Assembly: GCA_030667885.1 (NCBI GenBank)
Contig: DAOUVA010000229.1
Location: 1-7,074 of the forward strand
Length of the DNA: 7,074 bases
Reading direction: 5' to 3'
Origin: Phycisphaerae bacterium
Lineage (GTDB): Bacteria > Planctomycetota > Phycisphaerae > Sedimentisphaerales > Anaerobacaceae
The notes under the pieces: generated by a model
Seen by the model: only the letters and a program-made list of their open reading frames with translations
Databases searched by the model: none
What the model was told of the DNA's origin: nothing
Made by a program: the position numbers and the translations under genes
In this document: piece after piece, positions 1 through 6,168 of the stretch
How the letters are laid out: the number at the start of each line of letters is the position of its first letter
How positions within the stretch are numbered: position 1 is the stretch's first letter

Positions 1-350
1 ACATCTGGCTTCGGCAATTTAAATTCTTTCACCTCATCCGTGAGAATTTCAAGCCTGCGATATTGTTCACATAGCTTCCTAAATTCTGCTTCAATCTTTG
101 TCCTTTGATCATCATCAGGTTTATCCCGCCAAAGCATCACTTCTTCAATAAATGGTTCATCGGTTAAGAAAAATTCCACTGTTCTGTGGTAAATATCTGC
201 TAACTTGCTGAGTTGGGAAAACTTCGGCTCTCTTTTATCATTTTCAAAATCACTTAGAGAGGACTGGCCTATTCCGCTTACACTTGAAGCCTTTTCAAGA
301 GTGTAACCAATGACTTTTCTTGCGATTTTGAGTCTTTTGCCAATATTCAT
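1..350 (-). CDS. XRE-family HTH regulator, probable HTH-ImmA/IrrE protein (partial, C-terminus beyond window)
   Basis: The frame is open from an ATG at 350 to the window edge and gives 116 residues beginning MNIGKRLKIARKVIGYTLEK. Residues about 5-62 form a classic XRE/Cro-C1 helix-turn-helix, with the recognition segment around SGIGQSSLSDFENDKREP. The following stretch (LWRDKP, then an acidic/basic helix with LCEQYRRLEIL near residues 93-103) resembles the linker that in this family joins the HTH to an ImmA/IrrE-type zinc peptidase domain. That domain, with its HExxH motif, would lie outside the window, so this part of the call is inference. Family members are DNA-binding repressors, common in prophages, conjugative elements and toxin-antitoxin loci, and some are relieved by proteolysis. 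The start is supported by AGGAGG 7 nt upstream. Two matching palindromes and a good -10 box upstream suggest autoregulation. The gene is AT-rich compared with the terminase beside it, which suggests accessory DNA. Confidence 0.85.
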   Translation of the reverse strand, partial: MNIGKRLKIARKVIGYTLEKASSVSGIGQSSLSDFENDKREPKFSQLSKLADIYHRTVEFFLTDEPFIEEVMLWRDKPDDDQRTKIEAEFRKLCEQYRRLEILTDEVKEFKLPKPD

Positions 351-357
351 TTTAGCA

Positions 358-363
358 CCTCCT
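358..363 (-). promoter_or_regulatory. Shine-Dalgarno site of the XRE regulator
   Basis: On the minus strand this reads AGGAGG, a perfect anti-16S match, 7 nt before the ATG at 350. It fixes the start of the regulator. Confidence 0.85.
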
Positions 364-365
364 AT

Positions 366-380
366 TTCTGCCTTACAGAA
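366..380. promoter_or_regulatory. Operator-like palindrome O1 (TTCTG-N5-CAGAA)
   Basis: A perfect 5-bp-arm inverted repeat with a 5-nt spacer (TTCTG CCTTA CAGAA) lies between the -10 box at 382-387 and the Shine-Dalgarno site of the XRE regulator. Its arms and spacer length match those of a second palindrome at 419-433. A pair of identical spaced dyads around a promoter is the usual arrangement for self-repression by an XRE dimer. That the regulator binds here is inferred from position and symmetry only. Confidence 0.55.
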
Positions 381-381
381 T

Positions 382-390
382 ATTATACCA
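382..390 (-). promoter_or_regulatory. Extended -10 promoter element of the XRE regulator
   Basis: On the minus strand this reads TGGTATAAT, a consensus TATAAT preceded by the TGn extension, 32 nt upstream of the start codon at 350. No good -35 box is seen at 16-18 bp (around 405-410), as is common for extended -10 promoters. O1 lies directly downstream and O2 directly upstream, so a bound repressor would block RNA polymerase. Confidence 0.6.
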
Positions 391-417
391 TATAAATCGG
401 CATTATGTGCTATATAT

Positions 418-434
418 CTTCTGAAAAACAGAAG
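418..434. promoter_or_regulatory. Operator-like palindrome O2 (CTTCTG-N5-CAGAAG)
   Basis: A perfect 6-bp-arm inverted repeat with an AAAAA spacer. Its core, TTCTG-N5-CAGAA (419-433), repeats O1, and the two centres are 53 bp apart, close to five helical turns. Read on the plus strand it is followed by seven Ts (435-441) and could also form an intrinsic-terminator-like hairpin. No plus-strand gene ends here, and read on the minus strand, where the terminase is transcribed towards it, no T-run follows. The operator reading is therefore preferred. Further TTTTCTG half-sites occur at 444-450 and 476-482. Confidence 0.5.
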
Positions 435-495
435 TTTTTTTAATTTTCTGTAATATTTCCATGATTTCCCTGATCTTTTCTGAAATTTGACCTAT

Positions 496-2001
496 TTAAT
501 ATCTTCTTGTGGTGGTTTTTGCTGGGTGGTTGTAGTTTATGAAGAAGTATCTCAGGGCGTCTATGGGGTGGTCGTAGATGCCGTCTTTAAGTGGGAGTTC
601 GCCGGCGGCGGTGGGGGAGTGGGGATAGTGATAGCACTGCATCGCTTCAATTAGGCGTGAGCATCTCGGGGAGATTAGAAGCGTACTTTGGCCGGAGCCG
701 GAGCGAACGGTCCGGCGGACAAGCTCTATGCCCTCGAGGATGCCGCTTCGTCTGGAGCGTACTGTTATGCCCAATGTGCGCAGCTCCCGAACGGCACTTG
801 TGCCGGTAACATCATTTACACTTTTGCCCGCCGGGTCGCAAAATGTAGCGGCCACCTGCTCTTCGGATACCGGAGTCCGGGTCTTAATCTCATCGGCGTG
901 CACATCAATAGTCGCCCTGCTGCGGACATACTCATCTATTACTCGCACGAGGCCGTCGGCATCGACCTGAATCCACAAGCACACAAAAGGATTTACAAAT
1001 CCAAAATCAAGTGCACGGTAAAGCGGAAGATTCGGGTCGTAATCAACAGGCCGAATATGTATGTCAGGGTCGAACTGAGCGAAGACTACATTTTCCCGTG
1101 AAGGTCTTTTGCAGAGCATCTCGGCCTCCCATCCGGCCCTGCTGGCCCGGCGCATTTGCGTTATGCAATCGTCGATTTTTAGATAGCCGTTGGCAGCTTT
1201 GGCCCTGCCCTGACAATCATCCCACAAAGGACACTGCGAGCATTTTCTGTCGGTGCATTTTTCAATTACTTCCCATATACACCATTTGAATACGGGCGTT
1301 CCAAGGTGAGGTGCGGCGGACACCACCTTTTGCATTAAGCCGTAAGGCCGATGCATGGTGCTGATAAGCTCCATAGCCGCGGTGATATTTTGAGTGCTTT
1401 GTGTGGTGAACTTTGCGGCGGCGAAGACATCTTCATTGAAAAGCTCAAGCTCATCACAGCGAAGTTTTTGAATGTGCTGGCCGCGGACGCTGGTTGGTGA
1501 TTGCGTGAGGACCTCGACTGCCGAGCCGTTGGCGAATCGGCATTTTGTCTTGAGAGCTGGCCCGGCTAATAAATTTTCGAGGCCGTTGTTTAGAAAACCG
1601 GTCAGGTATTCATACATTCTGGTTGCCTGCTCACCGGAGCCGCCGAGTATTCTTACCTGGCAGTTCGGCTTAAAGATACAGTCCAGGAGCGTTGCGACTG
1701 CGGCCAATTCGGTTTTGCCGCCGGCACGGTTGGCCCAGATGACAGCGTCGGCGTTTGCCGGGCGCTTGTATCGCGAATTAGGAGCAACAATCGTATCGGC
1801 AGAAAAACTGTGCCAGAGATAATCCATCGGGCTGCTGTGTTCGGGGCAAATACTTTTGTCGGGCACGTCAATGCCGAGAAAGACCTTAACGTAGTTTTTC
1901 AGGTCGCGTTTCGCGGCCGGCCGAGTCCGCCGAAGCTCTGTGTAAATACGGGAAGCTTTCTCGATGTCTGTGGAAGTTTGAGGAAAAAGAGTTTGTGTCA
2001 T
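496..2001 (-). CDS. Phage terminase large subunit-like protein (packaging ATPase/nuclease)
   Basis: This 501-residue protein has the two-domain plan of a terminase large subunit, the motor that packages phage (or gene-transfer-agent) DNA into proheads and cuts it. In the ATPase domain, a Walker A-like loop ANRAGGKT spans residues 90-97, a Walker B-like CDELE spans 182-186, and ISTMHR (213-218) sits where the coupling motif is expected. In the RNase H-like nuclease domain, candidate metal ligands are D332 (LDFGFVNP), D389 (FCDPAGK) and D477/D481 (YDHPIDALRY). The length is usual for the family. Between the domains is a cysteine cluster (C241, C249, C254, C257, C263; spacing CX4CX2CX5C for the last four) that may bind a metal. 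The ATG at 2001 has AGGGGG 7 nt upstream. No small terminase, portal, protease or capsid gene is visible: downstream is an XRE regulator, upstream a sulfatase operon. All motifs look intact, so it need not be a pseudogene. The family call is firm; whether it serves a phage, a remnant or a domesticated system is unknown. Confidence 0.88.
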   Translation of the reverse strand: MTQTLFPQTSTDIEKASRIYTELRRTRPAAKRDLKNYVKVFLGIDVPDKSICPEHSSPMDYLWHSFSADTIVAPNSRYKRPANADAVIWANRAGGKTELAAVATLLDCIFKPNCQVRILGGSGEQATRMYEYLTGFLNNGLENLLAGPALKTKCRFANGSAVEVLTQSPTSVRGQHIQKLRCDELELFNEDVFAAAKFTTQSTQNITAAMELISTMHRPYGLMQKVVSAAPHLGTPVFKWCIWEVIEKCTDRKCSQCPLWDDCQGRAKAANGYLKIDDCITQMRRASRAGWEAEMLCKRPSRENVVFAQFDPDIHIRPVDYDPNLPLYRALDFGFVNPFVCLWIQVDADGLVRVIDEYVRSRATIDVHADEIKTRTPVSEEQVAATFCDPAGKSVNDVTGTSAVRELRTLGITVRSRRSGILEGIELVRRTVRSGSGQSTLLISPRCSRLIEAMQCYHYPHSPTAAGELPLKDGIYDHPIDALRYFFINYNHPAKTTTRRY

Positions 2002-2008
2002 TATTATA

Positions 2009-2014
2009 CCCCCT
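2009..2014 (-). promoter_or_regulatory. Shine-Dalgarno site of the terminase gene
   Basis: Reads AGGGGG on the minus strand, 7 nt before the ATG at 2001. The spacer between them, TATAATA, happens to contain a -10-like hexamer, which is too close to the start codon to serve as its promoter. Confidence 0.65.
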
Positions 2015-2103
2015 GATTTGAGTGTCGTTTAGAAACAGAGCGCAGGACATACTTGCCAAAATATCCTCTCCATATTTTGTGCTTATGTATTTACGCTGTG
2101 GTT

Positions 2104-2141
2104 ACTTCGCGGCTGAAGTCTCAACCATCTTTTTAGTTGAG
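2104..2141 (-). terminator. Two abutting small hairpins at the end of the sulfatase/oxidoreductase operon (possible terminator)
   Basis: Two perfect inverted repeats lie back to back. CTCAAC/GTTGAG (2120-2125 with 2136-2141, 10-nt loop) overlaps the TAA stop of the oxidoreductase gene. ACTTC/GAAGT (2104-2108 with 2115-2119, 6-nt loop) follows at once. No T-run follows on the minus strand, so this is not a standard intrinsic terminator. It may mark the 3' end of the operon mRNA by stabilising it, or be chance. The stems are short, so confidence is low. Confidence 0.25.
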
Positions 2142-3956
2142 TTTTCCGACGCCACGTTTTGCTATTTGTTTTAGCCCGCTTAAGTGGTCCTGATAAACGC
2201 CGCGAGGGTCGGTGTTGTATTTTTTACAAAGCGAGGCAGACATACCGACAAGCTCGCCCATCATACCGCATGTTCGCATCACACGGACCGTTCCCAGGGC
2301 TACATGGGTAACGCTGATACATCGGCCGGCCATCATCAGATTTTGTACGTTACGTGAATACAGACAACGGTATGGAATTGGGTATGGCTTGATTTTAGGC
2401 TGCGTACAGATGGTAAGGAATTCTTCGCCCGGGAAATATTTGGAGTTTTTCGGGTCCGGATAGTGCAGGTCTATCGACCAGGTGCTGGTTACAAAAGAGT
2501 CGGGAAATCTTTTTCGTTTCTGGATGTCCTGCTGCTGCAGTATTATGTCACCGAGCAGCCGGCGGGATTCGCGTTTTCCGCCGATGTAAGCCACCCAGTC
2601 GAGTTTAAGTTTGGCATATTTGTCTTTATTTCGACTGTGGTTTTTCTGAAAGGCCCAGTTTCCGTAAATTGCTCTAAAGGAATGATCGCGTATATACTCG
2701 AACTCGGTAATCTGGTCGCGGTTGAGTCCGGCTTCCCAGTTCCAGTCGCCTCTGGTTGCCTGCTGACAGCTTTCCTCAGAGAACTGCAAGGCCCAGGGAC
2801 AATCGGGAAAACTTTCCGGCTGATTGGTTTGCGCGGAATACCACATTACAGATGAGCCCATAGTCATCTTGTCGGGCTTTTCGGGCGCCATAGATTCGCC
2901 GGTCTGTTCTTTGCCTTCGCGTCCCATACGATAGTCGGCGCCGGCCAGATAGCCGAGAGTACCGTCACCGGTGCAATCGACAAACAAAGGTGCGCGGAAG
3001 CTAAATTCGCTGCCATTGATAATATGTTTGGCGACGACCGCAACGATACGGCCGCCCTGCTTTTCGACTTTGAACGCATGCATATTGACGAACAGGTGGA
3101 TATTTTTCTCCGCCTGTACGACGCCCATTTTTCGGTTGTCATCGTAGAACTGGGCTGGTCTTGCATTTCCCTGATGTCCGGAGTCGAGTTCTTTGACGAC
3201 GTTGCCTATGGCCGGGTAAGGCGGAAGGTTGATTTCGCCACCGAGATGGACGCGGACTTCGGAGCTGTTGTTGCCGCCGAGTACGGGACGGTTTTGTATA
3301 AGGGCCACTTGCAGGCCGAGCCTTGCAGCCGAGACGGCTGCGCAGGATCCGGAGATTCCACCGCCGACCACAACCAAATCAAAATTGCCTGCGTCTTTCG
3401 GCTTTGAACTCAGGCCCAAGGCCTGGCTGCGAAACGCGGCCATTTGCTCACCGGCATTCGGCGGTGCAAAATTAGTATCGGTCGTAAAAATTATCGCATC
3501 GCAACGGCCCTCGAAGCCGGTCAAGTCGTGCAGTGAAACGTCAATCCGCAGATTAGTTACCCGAATCGCCCCGCCCTTCTGCCAGTGCCAGGGGGCACCT
3601 TCGGTTCCGAAGATTGCATTTAGCGGCGTGCCATTGACGAGCACCTGGAACCTGCCCGGAGCGCCCGGCGCCTTCCAAGGCGCTACCCAGTCTCGTGTGC
3701 GAACCCACACACGGTATGTTCCGGCAGCGGGGAAGGTAACCGTTGTTACAGCGTCACTGACCGGCTTGCCTAAACCGTGAGCTAAAAGAAACGGCGAGCC
3801 CATCTGGTCCATAAACTGCTGGTCAACAACCCAGCCGCCATGTTTAGTAAAGGCCTCAGCTTCAATAAGGATAGTTTGGGCGGCGGTGATAGAAGCAAAG
3901 GACAGTAGTAAAGTTACATATATCAGTATGCTTCGGATGGGCTTTCTATTTTTCAT
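2133..3956 (-). CDS. Secreted FAD-dependent oxidoreductase (PF12831-like) with N-terminal golvesin/CBM-like domain
   Basis: A 607-residue protein when started at the ATG at 3956, which has AGAGGT 4 nt upstream; a longer frame from 3983 would add nine residues ahead of a clean signal peptide. Residues 1-26 are a Sec-type signal peptide (MKNRKPIRSI, hydrophobic core, ASITAA cleavage region). Residues about 28-162 are rich in beta-type patterns (ILIEAEAF, GTYRVWVRTRDW, RFQVLVNGTPL) and resemble the golvesin/carbohydrate-binding-like domain often found in such proteins. From about residue 192 comes the FAD domain: dinucleotide-binding GGGISG at 198-203, then GGNNSSEVRVHLGG, a second FAD contact VDCTGDGTLGYLAGAD (326-341), and a C-terminal MMAGRCISVTHVALGTVRVM segment typical of the family. 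The substrate is unknown. Its gene follows the sulfatase gene with a 31-nt gap, so the two are probably co-transcribed and may act on the same sulfated glycan outside the cytoplasm. The signal peptide has no twin arginine, which is notable for a flavoprotein. Confidence 0.85.
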   Translation of the reverse strand: MKNRKPIRSILIYVTLLLSFASITAAQTILIEAEAFTKHGGWVVDQQFMDQMGSPFLLAHGLGKPVSDAVTTVTFPAAGTYRVWVRTRDWVAPWKAPGAPGRFQVLVNGTPLNAIFGTEGAPWHWQKGGAIRVTNLRIDVSLHDLTGFEGRCDAIIFTTDTNFAPPNAGEQMAAFRSQALGLSSKPKDAGNFDLVVVGGGISGSCAAVSAARLGLQVALIQNRPVLGGNNSSEVRVHLGGEINLPPYPAIGNVVKELDSGHQGNARPAQFYDDNRKMGVVQAEKNIHLFVNMHAFKVEKQGGRIVAVVAKHIINGSEFSFRAPLFVDCTGDGTLGYLAGADYRMGREGKEQTGESMAPEKPDKMTMGSSVMWYSAQTNQPESFPDCPWALQFSEESCQQATRGDWNWEAGLNRDQITEFEYIRDHSFRAIYGNWAFQKNHSRNKDKYAKLKLDWVAYIGGKRESRRLLGDIILQQQDIQKRKRFPDSFVTSTWSIDLHYPDPKNSKYFPGEEFLTICTQPKIKPYPIPYRCLYSRNVQNLMMAGRCISVTHVALGTVRVMRTCGMMGELVGMSASLCKKYNTDPRGVYQDHLSGLKQIAKRGVGKLN

Positions 3957-3960
3957 TTTT

Positions 3961-3966
3961 ACCTCT
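3961..3966 (-). promoter_or_regulatory. Shine-Dalgarno site that sets the oxidoreductase start
   Basis: Reads AGAGGT on the minus strand, 4 nt before the ATG at 3956. It lies inside the longer reading frame that begins at 3983, which favours 3956 as the true start. From 3956 the protein begins directly with a positively charged signal-peptide n-region. Confidence 0.6.
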
Positions 3967-3987
3967 TTGATTAACGAAACCATTTGA

Positions 3988-5382
3988 CTAAGAGCTTTTT
4001 ATTTCTACCGGATACTTCTCCCATGGTACGGCGCCCGCTTCGATAATGTGATTGCGCAGAGCGGTAAAGAGTCTCTGATACATTCTGTGCTTTTTGCCGA
4101 GCGGATTCTGTTCCTTGGGGTCTTCCTTTAAGTTGTAAAGTTCCAGCGGCTCAAAGGGGCTGTTCTGGACGAGTTTATAATCGCCATAGCGTGCGGCATA
4201 ATAAGCACGTCCTCCGTACCCGCCTCCTTCGCGTCGCACCCAGAAGAGGAAACGGTCCTCTTCGGGCTGGTCCCTGCCGAGCAGAGTCGGCAGGATGCTT
4301 CGGCCATCTATTTTGTGCGTAATATCAGCGCCCGCAGCATCGCAGATAGTGGGGTATAGGTCCATCGTTAGAGCGACGCGATTACTTAGTGAGCGGGGTT
4401 CGATTTTGCCCGGCCAGACGGCGCACATAGGTTCGCGGATACCACCTTCGTACATATCCTGTTTGCCGGCTCTTAGATTTCCGTTGTTTGCTCCGACATT
4501 AAGCTGGCCGCCGTTGTCGGACGTGAATATGATTAGCGTGTTGCTGCTTTGGCCGGAGTTTTTCAAAGCGGTTATCACCCTGCCGATTCCATCATCGAGA
4601 TGCTCGATTAGTGCGACGAGTTTTGCACGTTTATCGCTGATATTATTTTCGCGATTTTTGATGCGCTTAATCCAATCGGCGGGCGGCTGGATCGGCGTGT
4701 GCGGCGCGTTGTAGGCAAGATATAAAAAGAACGGCTGTGCTGCCTTTGAGCGTGAATTAATATAATCTACAGACCACTGCGAGAACAAATCGGTGGCGTG
4801 TCCTTTGGGGTCGATTTCTTTATCGTTGAGCCTCATATAGTTGTTGCCGTGGCGACGATGGTTGTAGTAATCGTCCATCATATCGCCGAGGAAGCCGTGG
4901 AAGTGGTCGAAGCCCCGCTCGTTCGGAGTGTTCGGCGATTCCAGGCCGAGGTGCCACTTGCCGACCATCGCGGTGTGATATCCGGTGCGGCTAAGAAGCT
5001 TCGGCAGCAGCACTGCCTGCGGAGCCAGGTAGCCCCAGTTGTTCGTCAGGTGTGTGCGGATAACGCCGGGGACGCCAACAAGGTCGGGGTATCTGCCGGT
5101 AAGCAGGGATGCCCGCGTGGGCGAGCAGACGGGGCAGTTGGCGTAGAAGTTATCAAAGCGCATACCGGAGGCGATGAGGTTGTCGATATTGGGCGTTTGC
5201 ATGTCTTTAGCGCCGTAGCTGGAGAGGTCTCCGTAGCCGAGGTCATCGACAAGAATCATAATTATATTAGGTTTTGGGGTTGTTCGCTCTCTAGCCAGTA
5301 CGTAGCCGGAGATTGCAAGTGATGCCGCTGTTGTGCCGGCGGCTCTGAGGAAATTACGCCGTGTGTAATTGGGAATAGTCAT
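3988..5382 (-). CDS. Tat-exported type I (formylglycine) sulfatase
   Basis: A 464-residue arylsulfatase-family (S1, alkaline phosphatase superfamily) hydrolase that removes sulfate esters, most likely from a sulfated polysaccharide. The N-terminus MTIPNYTRRNFLRAAG has a twin-arginine motif (R8, R9) and a hydrophobic stretch, so export of the folded enzyme by Tat is expected. Catalytic features, numbered from this start: metal ligands D46/D47 (VDDLGYGD); the sulfatase signature CSPTRASLLTGR, with C86 as the residue converted to formylglycine and R90; K142 and H144 (GKWHLG); H228 (PHTPIQ); metal ligands D289/N290 (TSDNGG); K307 (RAGKQDMYEGG). The C-terminal LYNLKEDPKEQNPL segment is also typical. 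Conversion of C86 needs a formylglycine-generating (or anaerobic) maturase, not seen here. The start at 5382 is chosen because GAGGAG lies 9 nt upstream and the Tat motif follows immediately; the longer frame from 5424 is less likely. First gene of a probable operon with the FAD oxidoreductase. Confidence 0.93.
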   Translation of the reverse strand: MTIPNYTRRNFLRAAGTTAASLAISGYVLARERTTPKPNIIMILVDDLGYGDLSSYGAKDMQTPNIDNLIASGMRFDNFYANCPVCSPTRASLLTGRYPDLVGVPGVIRTHLTNNWGYLAPQAVLLPKLLSRTGYHTAMVGKWHLGLESPNTPNERGFDHFHGFLGDMMDDYYNHRRHGNNYMRLNDKEIDPKGHATDLFSQWSVDYINSRSKAAQPFFLYLAYNAPHTPIQPPADWIKRIKNRENNISDKRAKLVALIEHLDDGIGRVITALKNSGQSSNTLIIFTSDNGGQLNVGANNGNLRAGKQDMYEGGIREPMCAVWPGKIEPRSLSNRVALTMDLYPTICDAAGADITHKIDGRSILPTLLGRDQPEEDRFLFWVRREGGGYGGRAYYAARYGDYKLVQNSPFEPLELYNLKEDPKEQNPLGKKHRMYQRLFTALRNHIIEAGAVPWEKYPVEIKSS

Positions 5383-5391
5383 ATTTGTTCG

Positions 5392-5397
5392 CTCCTC
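5392..5397 (-). promoter_or_regulatory. Shine-Dalgarno site that sets the sulfatase start
   Basis: Reads GAGGAG on the minus strand, 9 nt before the ATG at 5382. Its position within the longer frame from 5424 supports the shorter, Tat-signal-proximal start. Confidence 0.7.
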
Positions 5398-5425
5398 AAT
5401 CATAACAAGGTATCTTGCAGGCACA

Positions 5426-5465
5426 TCTTATTATACTTTGCTTTAATTTGCGAATTCTTATTATA
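5426..5465 (-). repeat. Direct repeat TCTTATTATA x2 (duplicated -10-like boxes)
   Basis: The 10-mer TCTTATTATA on the plus strand occurs at 5426-5435 and again at 5456-5465, a 30-bp period. On the minus strand each copy begins with a perfect TATAAT. Together they could give two transcription starts for the sulfatase operon, or the repeat could be a regulator-binding pair spaced about three helical turns apart. Confidence 0.45.
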
Positions 5466-5487
5466 GTTTTTGCTTAAAGCATGATAA
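5460..5487 (-). promoter_or_regulatory. Candidate promoter of the sulfatase-oxidoreductase operon
   Basis: A perfect TATAAT (5460-5465) lies 16 bp downstream of TTATCA (5482-5487), which matches four of six bases of a sigma70 -35 box. A small dyad TGCTT-A-AAGCA (5471-5481) sits in the spacer, where an operator could block polymerase. A second TATAAT at 5430-5435 is nearer the gene but has no clear -35 box. The consensus is that of the general housekeeping sigma factor, and no start site is known. Confidence 0.45.
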
Positions 5488-5518
5488 GGACGGTAGAAAC
5501 TCAACTACCTTTATATCT

Positions 5519-6163
5519 TCACGCAGGAAAAAGGTGATTTGTTAAATCATTTGCTTGTGATTGTAAAAGCTCAATCCCCTCACGAAGCTCTTTGCAATTG
5601 GACGCTATTTTGTTGATATCAAGTTGGTTTATGAAGTACCCCGCCTTCTTTCCTTTTGTATAAGTTCTTTTATATCTTTCGAAGAGACGCTGTAAATGCT
5701 TATATCCAAATTTTTCAGGAGGTCGAAAAGCTTTCGAATTTCTTTTTGTTGCTGGTACCTTAAGGAATTTATAGATTCCATCGATATCGTAAAAGAACCA
5801 TGATTCTATTTGTTGTGTAGCTATAACACTGTTGATGCTTAAAATGGCTCTAATATTTTCATCTTTCACATATTTTTTAATTTTATTGATATCATATTCA
5901 GGAACTTGGCCATACCTTGATTCTCTATCAAGACAACAATATACTCTAATTTGTTCATCTTTATGTTTTTGAACATAATTAACAATACTGTTAATAACCT
6001 TTTTATTTACGTTAAATAGGCCTTGGAGATTTTGTATTGTTGCTCTACATTCCTTTATAAAACTATTCTTTATTTGTTGATAAAATATCTCATCGGTATC
6101 ACCTTCAACAAGTAAAAGTGAAATTGGTTTCTTGGAAAGATTGACCTGTTCCTCCTTAGCCAT
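5519..6163 (-). CDS. TOPRIM-like protein, probable effector of an ATPase-TOPRIM (OLD/PARIS/AbiL-like) defence pair
   Basis: A 214-residue protein with no signal peptide or membrane segment. It opens with the TOPRIM-type strand and acidic loop LLLVEGDTDE (residues 16-25; conserved E20, acidic D22/D24). A second acidic motif, YCCLDRES at 75-82, has D79 and E81 in the position of the TOPRIM DxD. QQIESWFFYD (117-126) is like the IExW segment of DUF4276/RloB-type proteins, and the lysine-rich C-terminal half (KKAGYFINQLDINKIAS) also recalls that group. TOPRIM proteins of this kind are predicted metal-dependent nucleases that act with an ABC/AAA ATPase in anti-phage systems. The gene starts 5 nt after the stop of such an ATPase, with GGAGG in the end of the ATPase gene 10 nt before the ATG, which implies translational coupling. 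The exact Pfam family is uncertain. The gene is clearly AT-rich compared with the neighbouring sulfatase operon. Confidence 0.7.
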   Translation of the reverse strand: MAKEEQVNLSKKPISLLLVEGDTDEIFYQQIKNSFIKECRATIQNLQGLFNVNKKVINSIVNYVQKHKDEQIRVYCCLDRESRYGQVPEYDINKIKKYVKDENIRAILSINSVIATQQIESWFFYDIDGIYKFLKVPATKRNSKAFRPPEKFGYKHLQRLFERYKRTYTKGKKAGYFINQLDINKIASNCKELREGIELLQSQANDLTNHLFPA

Positions 6164-6168
6164 AGGAT

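Noticed and set aside
418..441. Plus-strand intrinsic terminator (CTTCTG hairpin followed by seven Ts)
   Set aside because: No plus-strand gene leads into it, the stem has only six base pairs, and its repeat partner at 366-380 fits an operator role better.
688..1101. Plus-strand open frame of 137 codons inside the terminase gene
   Set aside because: It is antisense to the conserved nuclease domain and has no motif or convincing ribosome site.
2029..2073. A 14-codon minus-strand frame (MERIFWQVCPALCF) upstream of the terminase
   Set aside because: No ribosome site and no sign of conservation; more likely chance than a leader peptide.
3229..3780. Plus-strand open frame of 183 codons inside the FAD oxidoreductase gene
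   Set aside because: It lies wholly antisense to a well-supported coding region, its protein has no recognisable motif and low-complexity Pro/Ser/Ala content, so it is a shadow of a GC-rich gene.
4798..5322. Plus-strand open frame of 174 codons inside the sulfatase gene
   Set aside because: It is antisense to the catalytic half of the sulfatase. Its Val/Ala-rich product comes from reading the opposite strand of ordinary codons.
2136..5508. Shared 11-mer AAACTCAACTA near 2136 (minus strand) and 5498-5508 (plus strand) as possible attachment-site repeats
   Set aside because: An 11-base match is expected several times by chance in 7 kb, one copy overlaps the oxidoreductase stop codon, and no integrase is present.
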